Assembly: GCA_032334055.1 (NCBI GenBank)
Contig: JAUOZS010000001.1
Span: forward strand, 3,057,501 to 3,121,500
Source of the DNA: Selenomonadales bacterium 4137-cl
GTDB taxonomy: Bacteria > Bacillota > Negativicutes > Sporomusales > UBA7701
Length of the DNA stretch: 64,000 nucleotides
Reading direction: 5' to 3'
The position numbers were made by a program, and so were the translations under genes. Shown in pieces: positions 45,445 to 52,498 of the stretch. Numbering within the stretch: position 1 is the stretch's first letter; each line of letters starts with the position of its first letter. A model generated the notes under the pieces. That model had not been told where the DNA came from and did no database searches. It saw nothing but the letters and a program-made list of their open reading frames with translations.

Positions 45445-48400
45445 CTAATCCCCGCCCTCGCCGGCCAGCCCCGCGACCACCCCGGTCAGCCAATCCAGCA
45501 GCGGCGCGGCCAATCTGCCCGTCCGCAGGCGGATGATTTCCGGCGGCCCGGGCAGGATCTGCAGGCGGGTGGGGAACTTTTCCTTGACTGCGAGAATATT
45601 CTCCACCGCCACCTGAGGCTGATCGCCGAAAGCGATCTCCACCCGGTCGGCGTGCTCCACCACCGACCGTGCGCCGATCCGGCGAGCCAGGTTCTTAAGC
45701 CGGGCCACCGCCAGCAGATTCATCACCGGCCCGGTAGGTTCGCCGAAGCGATCGACCAGCTCGTCGACGATCTCGCTGATATGGGCCTCGCTCCTGATCG
45801 CCGCGATCCGCTGATACACTTCAATCTTATGCATCGCGTCGCTGATATAGTCGCCGTCCAGATAAGCATCGACATTTAATTCCAGCACCGGCTCCGGCGC
45901 CGGCTCCGGCGGCCGCCCGCCCTTGAGCTCCGCCACCGCCTCGTCCAGCAGCCGGCAATACATCTCAAAACCGACGCTCACGATATGGCCGTGCTGCTGA
46001 GAACCCAGCAAATTGCCCGCCCCACGGATCTCCAGGTCGCGCATCGCGATCTTGAAGCCCGCCCCCAGCTCGGCGAACTCCTTGATCGCCTGCAGGCGTT
46101 TTTCCGCCACCTCGGTCAGCACCTTATCCCGCCGGTAAGTGAAATACGCATATGCCATCCGCGGCGAACGGCCGACCCGGCCGCGCATCTGGTAAAGCTG
46201 CGACAGCCCGAAGCGGTCGCCGTCGTAAACAATGATCGTGTTGGCGTTCGGCACATCGAGACCGTTCTCGATAATGCTCGTACACACCAGCACATCGTAG
46301 CGCCCCTCGTAAAAATCCAGCATCACCTGCTCCAGCATCTCCTCGGCCATCTGGCCGTGGGCCACCTTCACCCGGGCGTCCGGCATCATCTCACTCAGCC
46401 GCTGGGCGGCGCGGTCGATCGTCTGCACCCGGTTATAGACGAAATACACCTGCCCGCCGCGCTTCAGCTCGCGCCTGATCGCGTCGCGGACAATCTCCTC
46501 GTCGTACTCCACCACATACGTCTGCACCGGCAGCCGGTCCTCGGGAGGCGTCTCGATCACGCTCATATCCCGCACCCCCACCAGCGACATATGAAGCGTA
46601 CGGGGGATGGGAGTCGCGGTCAGGGTCAACACATCAACATTAGTCCGCCACTTCTTCAGCCGCTCCTTCTGGGCAACGCCAAAGCGCTGCTCCTCGTCGA
46701 CGATCAGCAGCCCCAGATCCTTGAACGCCACGTCGCCCTGCAGAATGCGGTGGGTGCCGATCAACACGTCCACCCGCCCCTCGGCCGTGCGGGCCGCCAC
46801 CTCGCGCTGCTCCCGCGCGCTGCGAAAGCGGCTGATCACCTCCACCACCGGCCCGAAGCCGGCTAAGCGGGCGCTGAAAGTCTGGTAATGCTGCTGGGCA
46901 AGCACCGTCGTCGGCACCAGCACCGCCACCTGCTTTCCGCTCATCACCGCCTTGAACGCCGCCCGGAGAGCCACCTCCGTCTTGCCGAACCCCACATCGC
47001 CGCACAGCAGCCGGTCCATGGGGGTGTCGCCCTCCATATCCTTCTTGATCTCGGCCAGCGCGCCGAGCTGATCGGGAGTCTCCTCGAAAGGGAAAGACTC
47101 CTCGAACTCGGCCTGCCAGGGCGTGTCGGCCCCAAAAGCGAACCCCTTGCTAACCTGGCGCTCGGCGTACAAGGCCAGCAGCTCCTTGGCGAGATCGGTC
47201 GCGGCCGCCTTGGCTTTCGCCTTCGCCTTGAGCCAGTCGCTGCCGCCCATGCGGTTGAGGCGCGGGGCCTCGCCCTCGGAACCGATATATTTCTGCAGCA
47301 GGTGGACCTGATCGGTCGGCACGAACAGCTTATCCTCGCCGGCATAACGCACGAGGAAATAATCCTTGTGCACCCCCGCGACCTCCAGCGTCTCCACCCC
47401 TACGTACTTACCGATACCATGGTTGACGTGCACCACATAATCGCCCACGTTGATATCGCGGAAATAAGCGATCTGCTTGTCCTTCGCCACCCTCGGCAAG
47501 CGGCGCTTCTTCTGCCGCCCGAAGATATCCATCTCGGTCACGGCCACCAGGCCGGCGTGGGGCAACTCGAACCCCCCGGCCAGCGTTCCCGCCGTCACCG
47601 TCACCGTGCCGCCCACCAGCGCCTCGGGGCTGGCCGCGAAAATAGCCCGCACCCCTTCGCCCGCCAGGCTCTTCTGCAAAGCCGCCGCCTTGTCGGCGGA
47701 CGCCATGAAAACCACCGTCGCGCGCTCGCGGGCCTGCCAGCCCTTCAGCTCATCCACCAGAATATCCGTCTGACGGTGGAACGGCGGCACCCCCTTGGCG
47801 GTGATGCTGACAATCTCCGCCGGTTCGGTATGCGGCACCCGCTGCAGCATCAGCGAAAAATACAGGACATTATGCGCCTTGGCGGCCGCCGTCAGGTCAG
47901 CCCAGGAAAAAACCTGGCGCCGGATATCCGGATTCTCCCGCGTCAGCTTGCCCATCTGCTCCCTGATCCGCGTCGGTTCGTCGAAAACGACGCTCGTCCC
48001 GGCGGACAGATACGACAGAAACGCCGCCGACCTGCTCGCATGCTCAGGTTCGGCCACCGGCAACACATCAGCCATCGGCAGATTGGCAAGCGACCGCTGG
48101 GTAGCCGGCTCGAACTCCCGCAGCGCATCGATCTCGTCGCCCCACAGCTCCAATCTGAGCGGCAGTTCGCGATTGACCGGAAACACATCGACGACGCCGC
48201 CCCGCACGCTGAACTGGCCGCGGCTGTCGACCTGATCGGTCCGCTCATAGCCGAACCGCACCAGCTTCGCCAGCAGCTCATCGCGCCCCAGCGTCTCGCC
48301 CACCGCCAGCGCAAGCCGCCCGGCGATAAAATCCTCCTTCGGCAGCACCTTTTGCATCGCCGCCTCCGCGCCGGCCAGCACGATCACCCGCTCGCCGCGG

Positions 48401-48735
48401 ACCAGGCGGCCGAGCACGTCCATGCGGACGGCCGCCAGCTCGATACTGCGGGCGGCGGCGGTAAAAGTCACGATATCGATCGGCGGCAGCTCCAGCACCG
48501 TAGTCCCCGGCAACAGCGCTCCGAGATCGGCCGCCAGCTCGCCCACCGCGTCGCGGCCCGAAGTCACGACCACCGTCGGCCGGGGGTGAGCATGGAAACA
48601 AGCGGCGATAACCGCCGCCTTGTGCGTCCCCGTCACCCCGTAAACCAGGCTCTGGCGGACGGAGGCGGCGAAAGCGGCCACCGCCCTTTCCACCATCTGA
48701 TCCCTGCGCATTGCTTTCAACAAAAACTCCATCAA
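45445..48735 (-). CDS. mfd: Transcription-repair coupling factor Mfd
   Basis: Removes stalled RNA polymerase and recruits UvrA. It has 1096 residues, slightly under B. subtilis (1177). The N-terminal UvrB-homology region is followed by the RNA polymerase-interaction domain near 440-520 (GDYVVHVNHGIGKYVGVE). The translocase has Walker A (LLCGDVGFGKTEVA), DEEQRFG (the DEEQ box) and the helicase motif VI region QMRGRVGRSPRMAYAYF. The C-terminal TRCF domain includes VDAYLDGDYISDAMHKIEVYQR. Fits between fin and spoVT in B. subtilis order. Confidence 0.97.
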   Translation of the reverse strand: MMEFLLKAMRRDQMVERAVAAFAASVRQSLVYGVTGTHKAAVIAACFHAHPRPTVVVTSGRDAVGELAADLGALLPGTTVLELPPIDIVTFTAAARSIELAAVRMDVLGRLVRGERVIVLAGAEAAMQKVLPKEDFIAGRLALAVGETLGRDELLAKLVRFGYERTDQVDSRGQFSVRGGVVDVFPVNRELPLRLELWGDEIDALREFEPATQRSLANLPMADVLPVAEPEHASRSAAFLSYLSAGTSVVFDEPTRIREQMGKLTRENPDIRRQVFSWADLTAAAKAHNVLYFSLMLQRVPHTEPAEIVSITAKGVPPFHRQTDILVDELKGWQARERATVVFMASADKAAALQKSLAGEGVRAIFAASPEALVGGTVTVTAGTLAGGFELPHAGLVAVTEMDIFGRQKKRRLPRVAKDKQIAYFRDINVGDYVVHVNHGIGKYVGVETLEVAGVHKDYFLVRYAGEDKLFVPTDQVHLLQKYIGSEGEAPRLNRMGGSDWLKAKAKAKAAATDLAKELLALYAERQVSKGFAFGADTPWQAEFEESFPFEETPDQLGALAEIKKDMEGDTPMDRLLCGDVGFGKTEVALRAAFKAVMSGKQVAVLVPTTVLAQQHYQTFSARLAGFGPVVEVISRFRSAREQREVAARTAEGRVDVLIGTHRILQGDVAFKDLGLLIVDEEQRFGVAQKERLKKWRTNVDVLTLTATPIPRTLHMSLVGVRDMSVIETPPEDRLPVQTYVVEYDEEIVRDAIRRELKRGGQVYFVYNRVQTIDRAAQRLSEMMPDARVKVAHGQMAEEMLEQVMLDFYEGRYDVLVCTSIIENGLDVPNANTIIVYDGDRFGLSQLYQMRGRVGRSPRMAYAYFTYRRDKVLTEVAEKRLQAIKEFAELGAGFKIAMRDLEIRGAGNLLGSQQHGHIVSVGFEMYCRLLDEAVAELKGGRPPEPAPEPVLELNVDAYLDGDYISDAMHKIEVYQRIAAIRSEAHISEIVDELVDRFGEPTGPVMNLLAVARLKNLARRIGARSVVEHADRVEIAFGDQPQVAVENILAVKEKFPTRLQILPGPPEIIRLRTGRLAAPLLDWLTGVVAGLAGEGGD

Positions 48736-48839
48736 GCACCTCGCATGCCGAAAAGAGGCTTTGCCGACCGCAAAGCCCCGTTACTACCCATTCTAACACA
48801 AAAGTATTAGCCGGGGAAACCAAATATTACATCAGATTG

Positions 48840-48856
48840 CGCGGACAAACCGCGGG
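48840..48856. repeat. Short hairpin upstream of small gene 48888
   Basis: CGCGG and CCGCG pair around a 5-nt loop in the 5' region of the small plus-strand gene. The meaning is not known; it may be a 5' UTR structure. Confidence 0.3.
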
Positions 48857-48887
48857 CAAACTAACGCAAAGTCAGGAGGTGAAGCCT

Positions 48888-49064
48888 ATGGACTCAAAAA
48901 CCCCCACCTATAAATTCTGGAACGGGAAAAACCTCGAAGGCAGCTCCGTCGTCGGCGACCCGAACCTCATCGCCGAAGGACCGCGCACCGGCAAAACCGC
49001 CGCCAAATACGAAGTCGCCAACGAAACCGTCTCCGCCGACAACCTGCAGAAAGATGCTAAGTAG
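48888..49064 (+). CDS. Small hydrophilic protein, unknown function
   Basis: A 58-residue protein without hydrophobic segments, probably unstructured (KFWNGKNLEGSSVV, then RTGKTAAKYEVANETVS). The ATG is preceded by AGGAGGTGAAGCCT, a perfect site with 7 bp spacing. That is the best evidence that it is real. A GC-rich hairpin follows. It is divergent from mfd. A spore-associated role is conceivable from the neighbourhood, but nothing in the sequence shows it. Confidence 0.6.
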   Translation: MDSKTPTYKFWNGKNLEGSSVVGDPNLIAEGPRTGKTAAKYEVANETVSADNLQKDAK

Positions 49065-49070
49065 CGCCGA

Positions 49071-49098
49071 AGCCCCCGGGCCCCGAAGCCCGGGGGCT
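49071..49098. terminator. Hairpin between the small gene and fin
   Basis: Eleven-bp stem AGCCCCCGGGC / GCCCGGGGGCT with a 6-nt loop. The T-run is weak on both strands; it likely serves both convergent genes. Confidence 0.6.
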
Positions 49099-49100
49099 GT

Positions 49101-49343
49101 TCAATGCAGAGGGAACTTCGCCGCGGCCGCCGACATATCGACTACCGGCAGACCCATCGCCTCGATGCAGGCGTCGCACAGCGACTGCACATAAAGAACG
49201 CCGCTAACCTCGTCGTACCTGATGATCTCCTGCCGCTCCTCAGCGGTCAGGCAGTCGAAGCCGAACCGTTCCTCGTCGACCGCCGTCACCTCGATCGTAT
49301 CGATCGGCTCGCCGCAGTTATCGCAACTGTAATGAATTCTCAT
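49101..49343 (-). CDS. fin: Anti-sigma-F factor Fin
   Basis: An 80-residue zinc-ribbon-like protein with CxxC pairs at both ends (CDNCGEPI and LCDACIEAM). From memory it aligns over its length with B. subtilis Fin (YabK), with shared patterns H-Y-x-C-x2-C-G, GF near LTAEER and C-x2-C near the C-terminus. Fin turns sigma-F off when sigma-G takes over. Its position upstream of mfd is the same as in B. subtilis. The upstream PrsW-like gene ends 20 bp before. Confidence 0.85.
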   Translation of the reverse strand: MRIHYSCDNCGEPIDTIEVTAVDEERFGFDCLTAEERQEIIRYDEVSGVLYVQSLCDACIEAMGLPVVDMSAAAAKFPLH

Positions 49344-49363
49344 CTTGTCCCTCTTTCCCGGTC

Positions 49364-49744
49364 CTATGCTTTAAGCCGGACCAAAGCGACATTCCAGGCC
49401 ACATGGGCCACCACTGCGAGCGCAAGAGCCGCCGCCAGGCTGCCTGTCAGGTAGATCACGCCGACCGTCAGAGCGCCGAACAGACTGTGCCCCGCCACGC
49501 TCAACAGCGCTGCCGCCGGGCCGTCACCTCCGCCCGACCGCCAATCGTAGCCCGCCTCGATCACCCCGAACAGCACGTGGGTCAACAGCACGTCCGCCCC
49601 CAGGTAAAAAGCCGGCGCCGTCTTCGCCGCCTCCTCGATAACCGGTCCCCAGCTTATCACCGCCTGCAAGCCGGCGATCCTCAGCGCCGCGCGGTTGAGC
49701 AGGAAACTCAGCGCCGCCATCAAAACGGCGAGAACATAGGCCAA
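49364..49744 (-). CDS. Small PrsW/CPBP-like intramembrane protease homologue
   Basis: A 126-residue membrane protein with about four helices. Motifs of glutamic-type intramembrane proteases are present: EEAAKT near residue 37, VLFGVIEAGYDW, GHSLFGALTVG and HVAWN near the end. It is short compared with PrsW (about 220). A sigma-G-type promoter lies 35 bp upstream, and fin follows after 20 bp, so both would be made in the forespore. The substrate is unknown; an anti-sigma or spore membrane protein is a guess. Confidence 0.65.
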   Translation of the reverse strand: MAYVLAVLMAALSFLLNRAALRIAGLQAVISWGPVIEEAAKTAPAFYLGADVLLTHVLFGVIEAGYDWRSGGGDGPAAALLSVAGHSLFGALTVGVIYLTGSLAAALALAVVAHVAWNVALVRLKA

Positions 49745-49778
49745 ACCTTGTCCCTCCGGCGGAAAAATCTGCTAACCC

Positions 49779-49808
49779 TAGTATTGCCGCCGCCTCCAAG
49801 CCATATAC
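49779..49808 (-). promoter_or_regulatory. Sigma-F/G-type promoter of the PrsW-like/fin pair
   Basis: Minus strand GTATA (49804-49808), 18 bp, AATACTA (49779-49785). One mismatch to CATNMTA. B. subtilis fin is transcribed by sigma-F, so the match with either forespore sigma is consistent. Confidence 0.65.
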
Positions 49809-49818
49809 AAACAAAACC

Positions 49819-49838
49819 GGCGGGAACATTTTCCCGCC
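49819..49838 (-). terminator. Terminator just upstream of the PrsW-like/fin promoter
   Basis: Stem GGCGGGAA / TTCCCGCC (49819-49826 with 49831-49838), followed on the minus strand by GGTTTTGTTT, which runs into the promoter. Confidence 0.75.
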
Positions 49839-49947
49839 GCCCGTAATCGCCTATATAATTTTCCACGGCCATTCCCCGGCACTCGGCATCGCCCCCCGCT
49901 GCGACGGCGGTCTTACGTAGACTCGTCGCCGACGCCTGTCCGTACGC

Positions 49948-49973
49948 CGCTAACTGTCTCCTGACAGATAGCG
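49948..49973. repeat. Unexplained hairpin in the M23-PrsW intergenic region
   Basis: CGCTAACTGTC pairs with GACAGATAGCG (49948-49958 with 49963-49973, one mismatch, 4-nt loop). It begins about 35 bp past the stop of the M23 gene, has no T-run, and 130 bp of non-coding sequence follow before the terminator at 49819-49838. Confidence 0.4.
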
Positions 49974-50007
49974 CTGTTAGACAGATGGGCACTTATCAAT
50001 GGCCGTG

Positions 50008-50880
50008 TTAAGGCAAGAACTGCAGCGGATTCACCGCCTGCCCGTCCTGTCTCACCTCAAAATGCAAATGCGGCCCGAACGAATATCCCGTATCGCCCAC
50101 ATGACCGATCCGCTGACCGGTTGCCACATACTCGCCCCGCTCCACCGCATAATCGTCGAGATGCGCGTACAGCGTCGCATACCCCTGCCCGTGCTCGAGC
50201 AACACCATATACCCGTACCCGCCGTACCAGCCCGCGAACGCCACCCGTCCGGCCCTCGCCGCCCGCACCGGCGCGCCCGCCTCGGCAGCGATATCGACCC
50301 CGTCGTGGTGGCGGCCCCACCGGTACCCGAACGGCGAAGAAATCCCCCCCGCCGCCGGCCAGACGAACTGTCGGCCGTAGGCACGCGACACCGTCCGGCC
50401 GCGCGGCCGCCCGCCGGGGATGAACAGCTTCTCGCCTACCGCCAGCGCGTCGCCCTCCCGGCCGTTAGCCTCCCTGACAGCCGCCACGTCTACGCCGTAA
50501 GCCTGGGCAATCGCCCATAGGGTATCGCCGGCGGCGACCTCGTGCAGCACCCCTTTCTGAGGCAGCACGACAAGCTCGTCCCCCGGATGGATGAGCTCCT
50601 CCGCATCCGGATTAGCGCCCAGCAAAGTATCGACATCGATGGAATACCGGGCGGCGATGACGCTCAGACTTTCCCCGGCGGCCACCGTGTGCACCCTTGC
50701 CGCCGGCCTGGCTGCCGGCGCCGGCGCGGCCGCCGGAACGGAGGGCGGAGCGACAGCCGGCGCAGGCGCCGCTACGACCGCAGCCTCGCGGTGCGGCGCG
50801 GCGGCTCTGCCCGCCGGCAAAGCCAACTGGCCGAACAGCAGCACCGCCGCCGCCAGCACAAACGCAATAAACACCTGCAT
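50008..50880 (-). CDS. LysM-M23 peptidoglycan endopeptidase
   Basis: About 290 residues, exported. A signal peptide is followed by an Ala/Pro-rich linker, two LysM domains (HTVAAGESLSVIAARYSID and HEVAAGDTLWAIAQAYGVD) and a C-terminal M23 (LytM/Gly-Gly endopeptidase) domain. The latter shows SSPFGYRWGRHHDGVDIAA with the zinc His/Asp pair and GPHLHFEVRQDG with the second His motif. ATG 50880 is 8 bp after GAGG. It probably acts on peptide crosslinks in the wall or the spore cortex. Confidence 0.92.
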   Translation of the reverse strand: MQVFIAFVLAAAVLLFGQLALPAGRAAAPHREAAVVAAPAPAVAPPSVPAAAPAPAARPAARVHTVAAGESLSVIAARYSIDVDTLLGANPDAEELIHPGDELVVLPQKGVLHEVAAGDTLWAIAQAYGVDVAAVREANGREGDALAVGEKLFIPGGRPRGRTVSRAYGRQFVWPAAGGISSPFGYRWGRHHDGVDIAAEAGAPVRAARAGRVAFAGWYGGYGYMVLLEHGQGYATLYAHLDDYAVERGEYVATGQRIGHVGDTGYSFGPHLHFEVRQDGQAVNPLQFLP

Positions 50881-51032
50881 CCGCATCACCTCGCATATGG
50901 ACTACCCATACTATCATAAGCGCGAGGTTGCTGATTTATGCATCTTATGGATTCCCTTCCCTCTTCTGGCAGACGCGTCCTAAAGCACGCAAGCCTAAGC
51001 GCAGCGCTTTTTCGACCAGGTCGCGAAATAAA

Positions 51033-51063
51033 AAAGCCGCCGGGCACATCCGTGCAGGCAGCC
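51033..51063 (-). terminator. Terminator of the zinc-ribbon protein gene
   Basis: Stem GCTGCC / GGCGGC with an inner TGCAC / TGTGC pairing, followed on the minus strand by TTTTTTATTT. It stands 101 bp past the stop at 51164. The sequence in between has no gene. Confidence 0.75.
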
Positions 51064-51163
51064 TGTTTTCCCTGTTCAACTATTGGCCTCGTCGCCACGG
51101 CGGCGACTACCCCCGCCACGTTGCGTTGTCGAGAGAAACTTCACCACACCGTCATCCGGCACG

Positions 51164-51793
51164 CTAGCGGCGATGGGAGCGGCGTCCGGGGCCGATCTCG
51201 ATGGTCACGATGCCCTGCACCGCCAGAGCGTCCTCTTCCGTCTTGGCGGCGATGACCCGCCGGCCGTTGCAGTGAACGCACACCAACTCGATGGCGTCGG
51301 GCTGCACATCGGCCTCGATGATATTCCCGCCGCACCGGCAGTATACCCCGCCGCGCTCGGCAATATCGTGAACCTTGTTCAGCACCTCGAACATCACCTG
51401 CGGATTATCGACATAATCCTCGCTCGTCATATCGCGGACCATGCTGTCGAACTCCTGCTGCTGGGCGGTGATGGCCTGTTCGATGGCCCGCCGCCCGCCG
51501 CTGAAACCTAGCTCAAGGTTGGCGGCGGCGCAATAAATCTTGTTCACCCGGCCCTGCCAAAAATCCTTCATATCCACGCACACGATATGGCTCGTCTCGC
51601 AAACGACGCACGGTATATCGAGAAGGTACTGGTCGTGGCCCACCCCCGACACGGTCGCCAGCCGCTGGCCGCATCCGCACGTGAGCTCGCGCCCCACCGA
51701 GCCCTTCAAAGTAAAGCGGGATAAGTCATGCATCTCGATCTTGCCGCAGCGCGAACAGTACAGCGCCAGCGTGGAAACTGTGTTGATAAGCAT
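51164..51793 (-). CDS. Conserved protein with four zinc-knuckle-like cysteine pairs
   Basis: A 209-residue cytoplasmic protein. Four CxC or CxxC pairs occur: CSRCGKIEMHD near 14, CGCGQR near 38, CVVCETSH near 60 and CRCGGN with CVHCNGRR in the last 70 residues. Between them is a helical stretch (QAITAQQQEFDSMVRDMTSEDYV). It may bind two zinc ions. ATG 51793 is behind AAGGGGATCAAT. It lies downstream of spo0F, separated by a terminator. I do not recognise the family; a DNA- or protein-binding role is only suggested by the zinc sites. Confidence 0.6.
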   Translation of the reverse strand: MLINTVSTLALYCSRCGKIEMHDLSRFTLKGSVGRELTCGCGQRLATVSGVGHDQYLLDIPCVVCETSHIVCVDMKDFWQGRVNKIYCAAANLELGFSGGRRAIEQAITAQQQEFDSMVRDMTSEDYVDNPQVMFEVLNKVHDIAERGGVYCRCGGNIIEADVQPDAIELVCVHCNGRRVIAAKTEEDALAVQGIVTIEIGPGRRSHRR

Positions 51794-51905
51794 ATTGATC
51801 CCCCTTCCCCTAGGTACTTCGCCGGTGAGGAAAAATATCCTGCCGACGGCGGAGAAATGGCCGCCGAAACACTCCCTCCGGGACCCATTCCTCGCCAAAC
51901 AAAAC

Positions 51906-51926
51906 CCGGGGCCGTGCAAACCCCGG
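51906..51926 (-). terminator. Terminator of spo0F
   Basis: Stem CCGGGG / CCCCGG (51906-51911 with 51921-51926), followed on the minus strand by GTTTTGTTT. It lies 56 bp past the spo0F stop. Confidence 0.7.
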
Positions 51927-51982
51927 ATTCCGGCCGGATTGCGGCTTGGAGAAGCGGGCCGCAATCGTCCATCACAACTTCC

Positions 51983-52387
51983 TTAACCGATGGCCATCTG
52001 GCCTGACGCAAGCTCATCGCCCGCAAGGTTCCTGCCGATCATCTCGCACAGCGCCAGAATATCGAACGGCTTGGTGATGTAATCGGTCGCGCCGATCGCT
52101 TTGGCCTCGGTGACGAGATCCAGCTCGCCGTACGCGGTCATCATGATAACCCGCACATCAATGCCGAGCCGCCTAAGCTCGCGCAGCGTCTCGATGCCGT
52201 CCATGCCAGGCATCTTCATATCCATGAGAATCAACGCCGGCCGGCCGTCGCGGGCCTTCTGCAGACCGTCGTAGCCGTTGGACGCTTCCAAAACGGTATA
52301 GCCCTCCTCCTGCAGCACCTCCAGCAGCAGCCGCCGGATACCGGGCTGATCATCAATAACAAGCACTACGGGTCGTTTTGCCACCAT
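51983..52387 (-). CDS. spo0F: Sporulation response regulator Spo0F
   Basis: A 134-residue stand-alone receiver domain, the phosphorelay intermediate between sensor kinases and Spo0B/Spo0A. Phospho-acceptor Asp56 (ILMDMKMPGMDG), the acidic pair IDDQPGIRRLL, MTAYGELD and ITKPFDILAL are present. It has no output domain. A sigma-H-type promoter precedes it, as known for B. subtilis spo0F, and pyrG, rpoE and argS lie nearby in the same order as in B. subtilis. This supports Spo0F over other CheY-like proteins. Confidence 0.85.
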   Translation of the reverse strand: MVAKRPVVLVIDDQPGIRRLLLEVLQEEGYTVLEASNGYDGLQKARDGRPALILMDMKMPGMDGIETLRELRRLGIDVRVIMMTAYGELDLVTEAKAIGATDYITKPFDILALCEMIGRNLAGDELASGQMAIG

Positions 52388-52422
52388 AAGAGAAACCTCC
52401 CGCCGACTGAGTACTACCTTCC

Positions 52423-52452
52423 CTATTCCCCATCGCCCGACAATTATCCTCC
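52423..52452 (-). promoter_or_regulatory. Sigma-H-type promoter of spo0F
   Basis: Minus strand GGAGGATAA (52444-52452), 12 bp, GGGGAATA (ending 52424). The consensus as I recall it is RnAGGAwWW-N11-12-RnnGAATww; both halves agree. TGTCGGG, a two-mismatch Spo0A-box-like sequence, lies in the spacer. Confidence 0.65.
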
Positions 52453-52498
52453 TAGAAACTGGAAAAAATTTAACTTTTCGTAAATTTTTTGCGCACCG

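Noticed and set aside
46888-48810. 640-codon plus-strand ORF opposite mfd
   Set aside because: It mirrors mfd codon for codon, is rich in His, Arg, Gln and Pro, and has no ribosome site or domain. Long antisense frames are expected in GC-rich DNA.
50890-51163. CATACTA at 50908-50914 as a plus-strand sigma-G promoter
   Set aside because: No -35 at 17-19 bp and no plus-strand gene follows.
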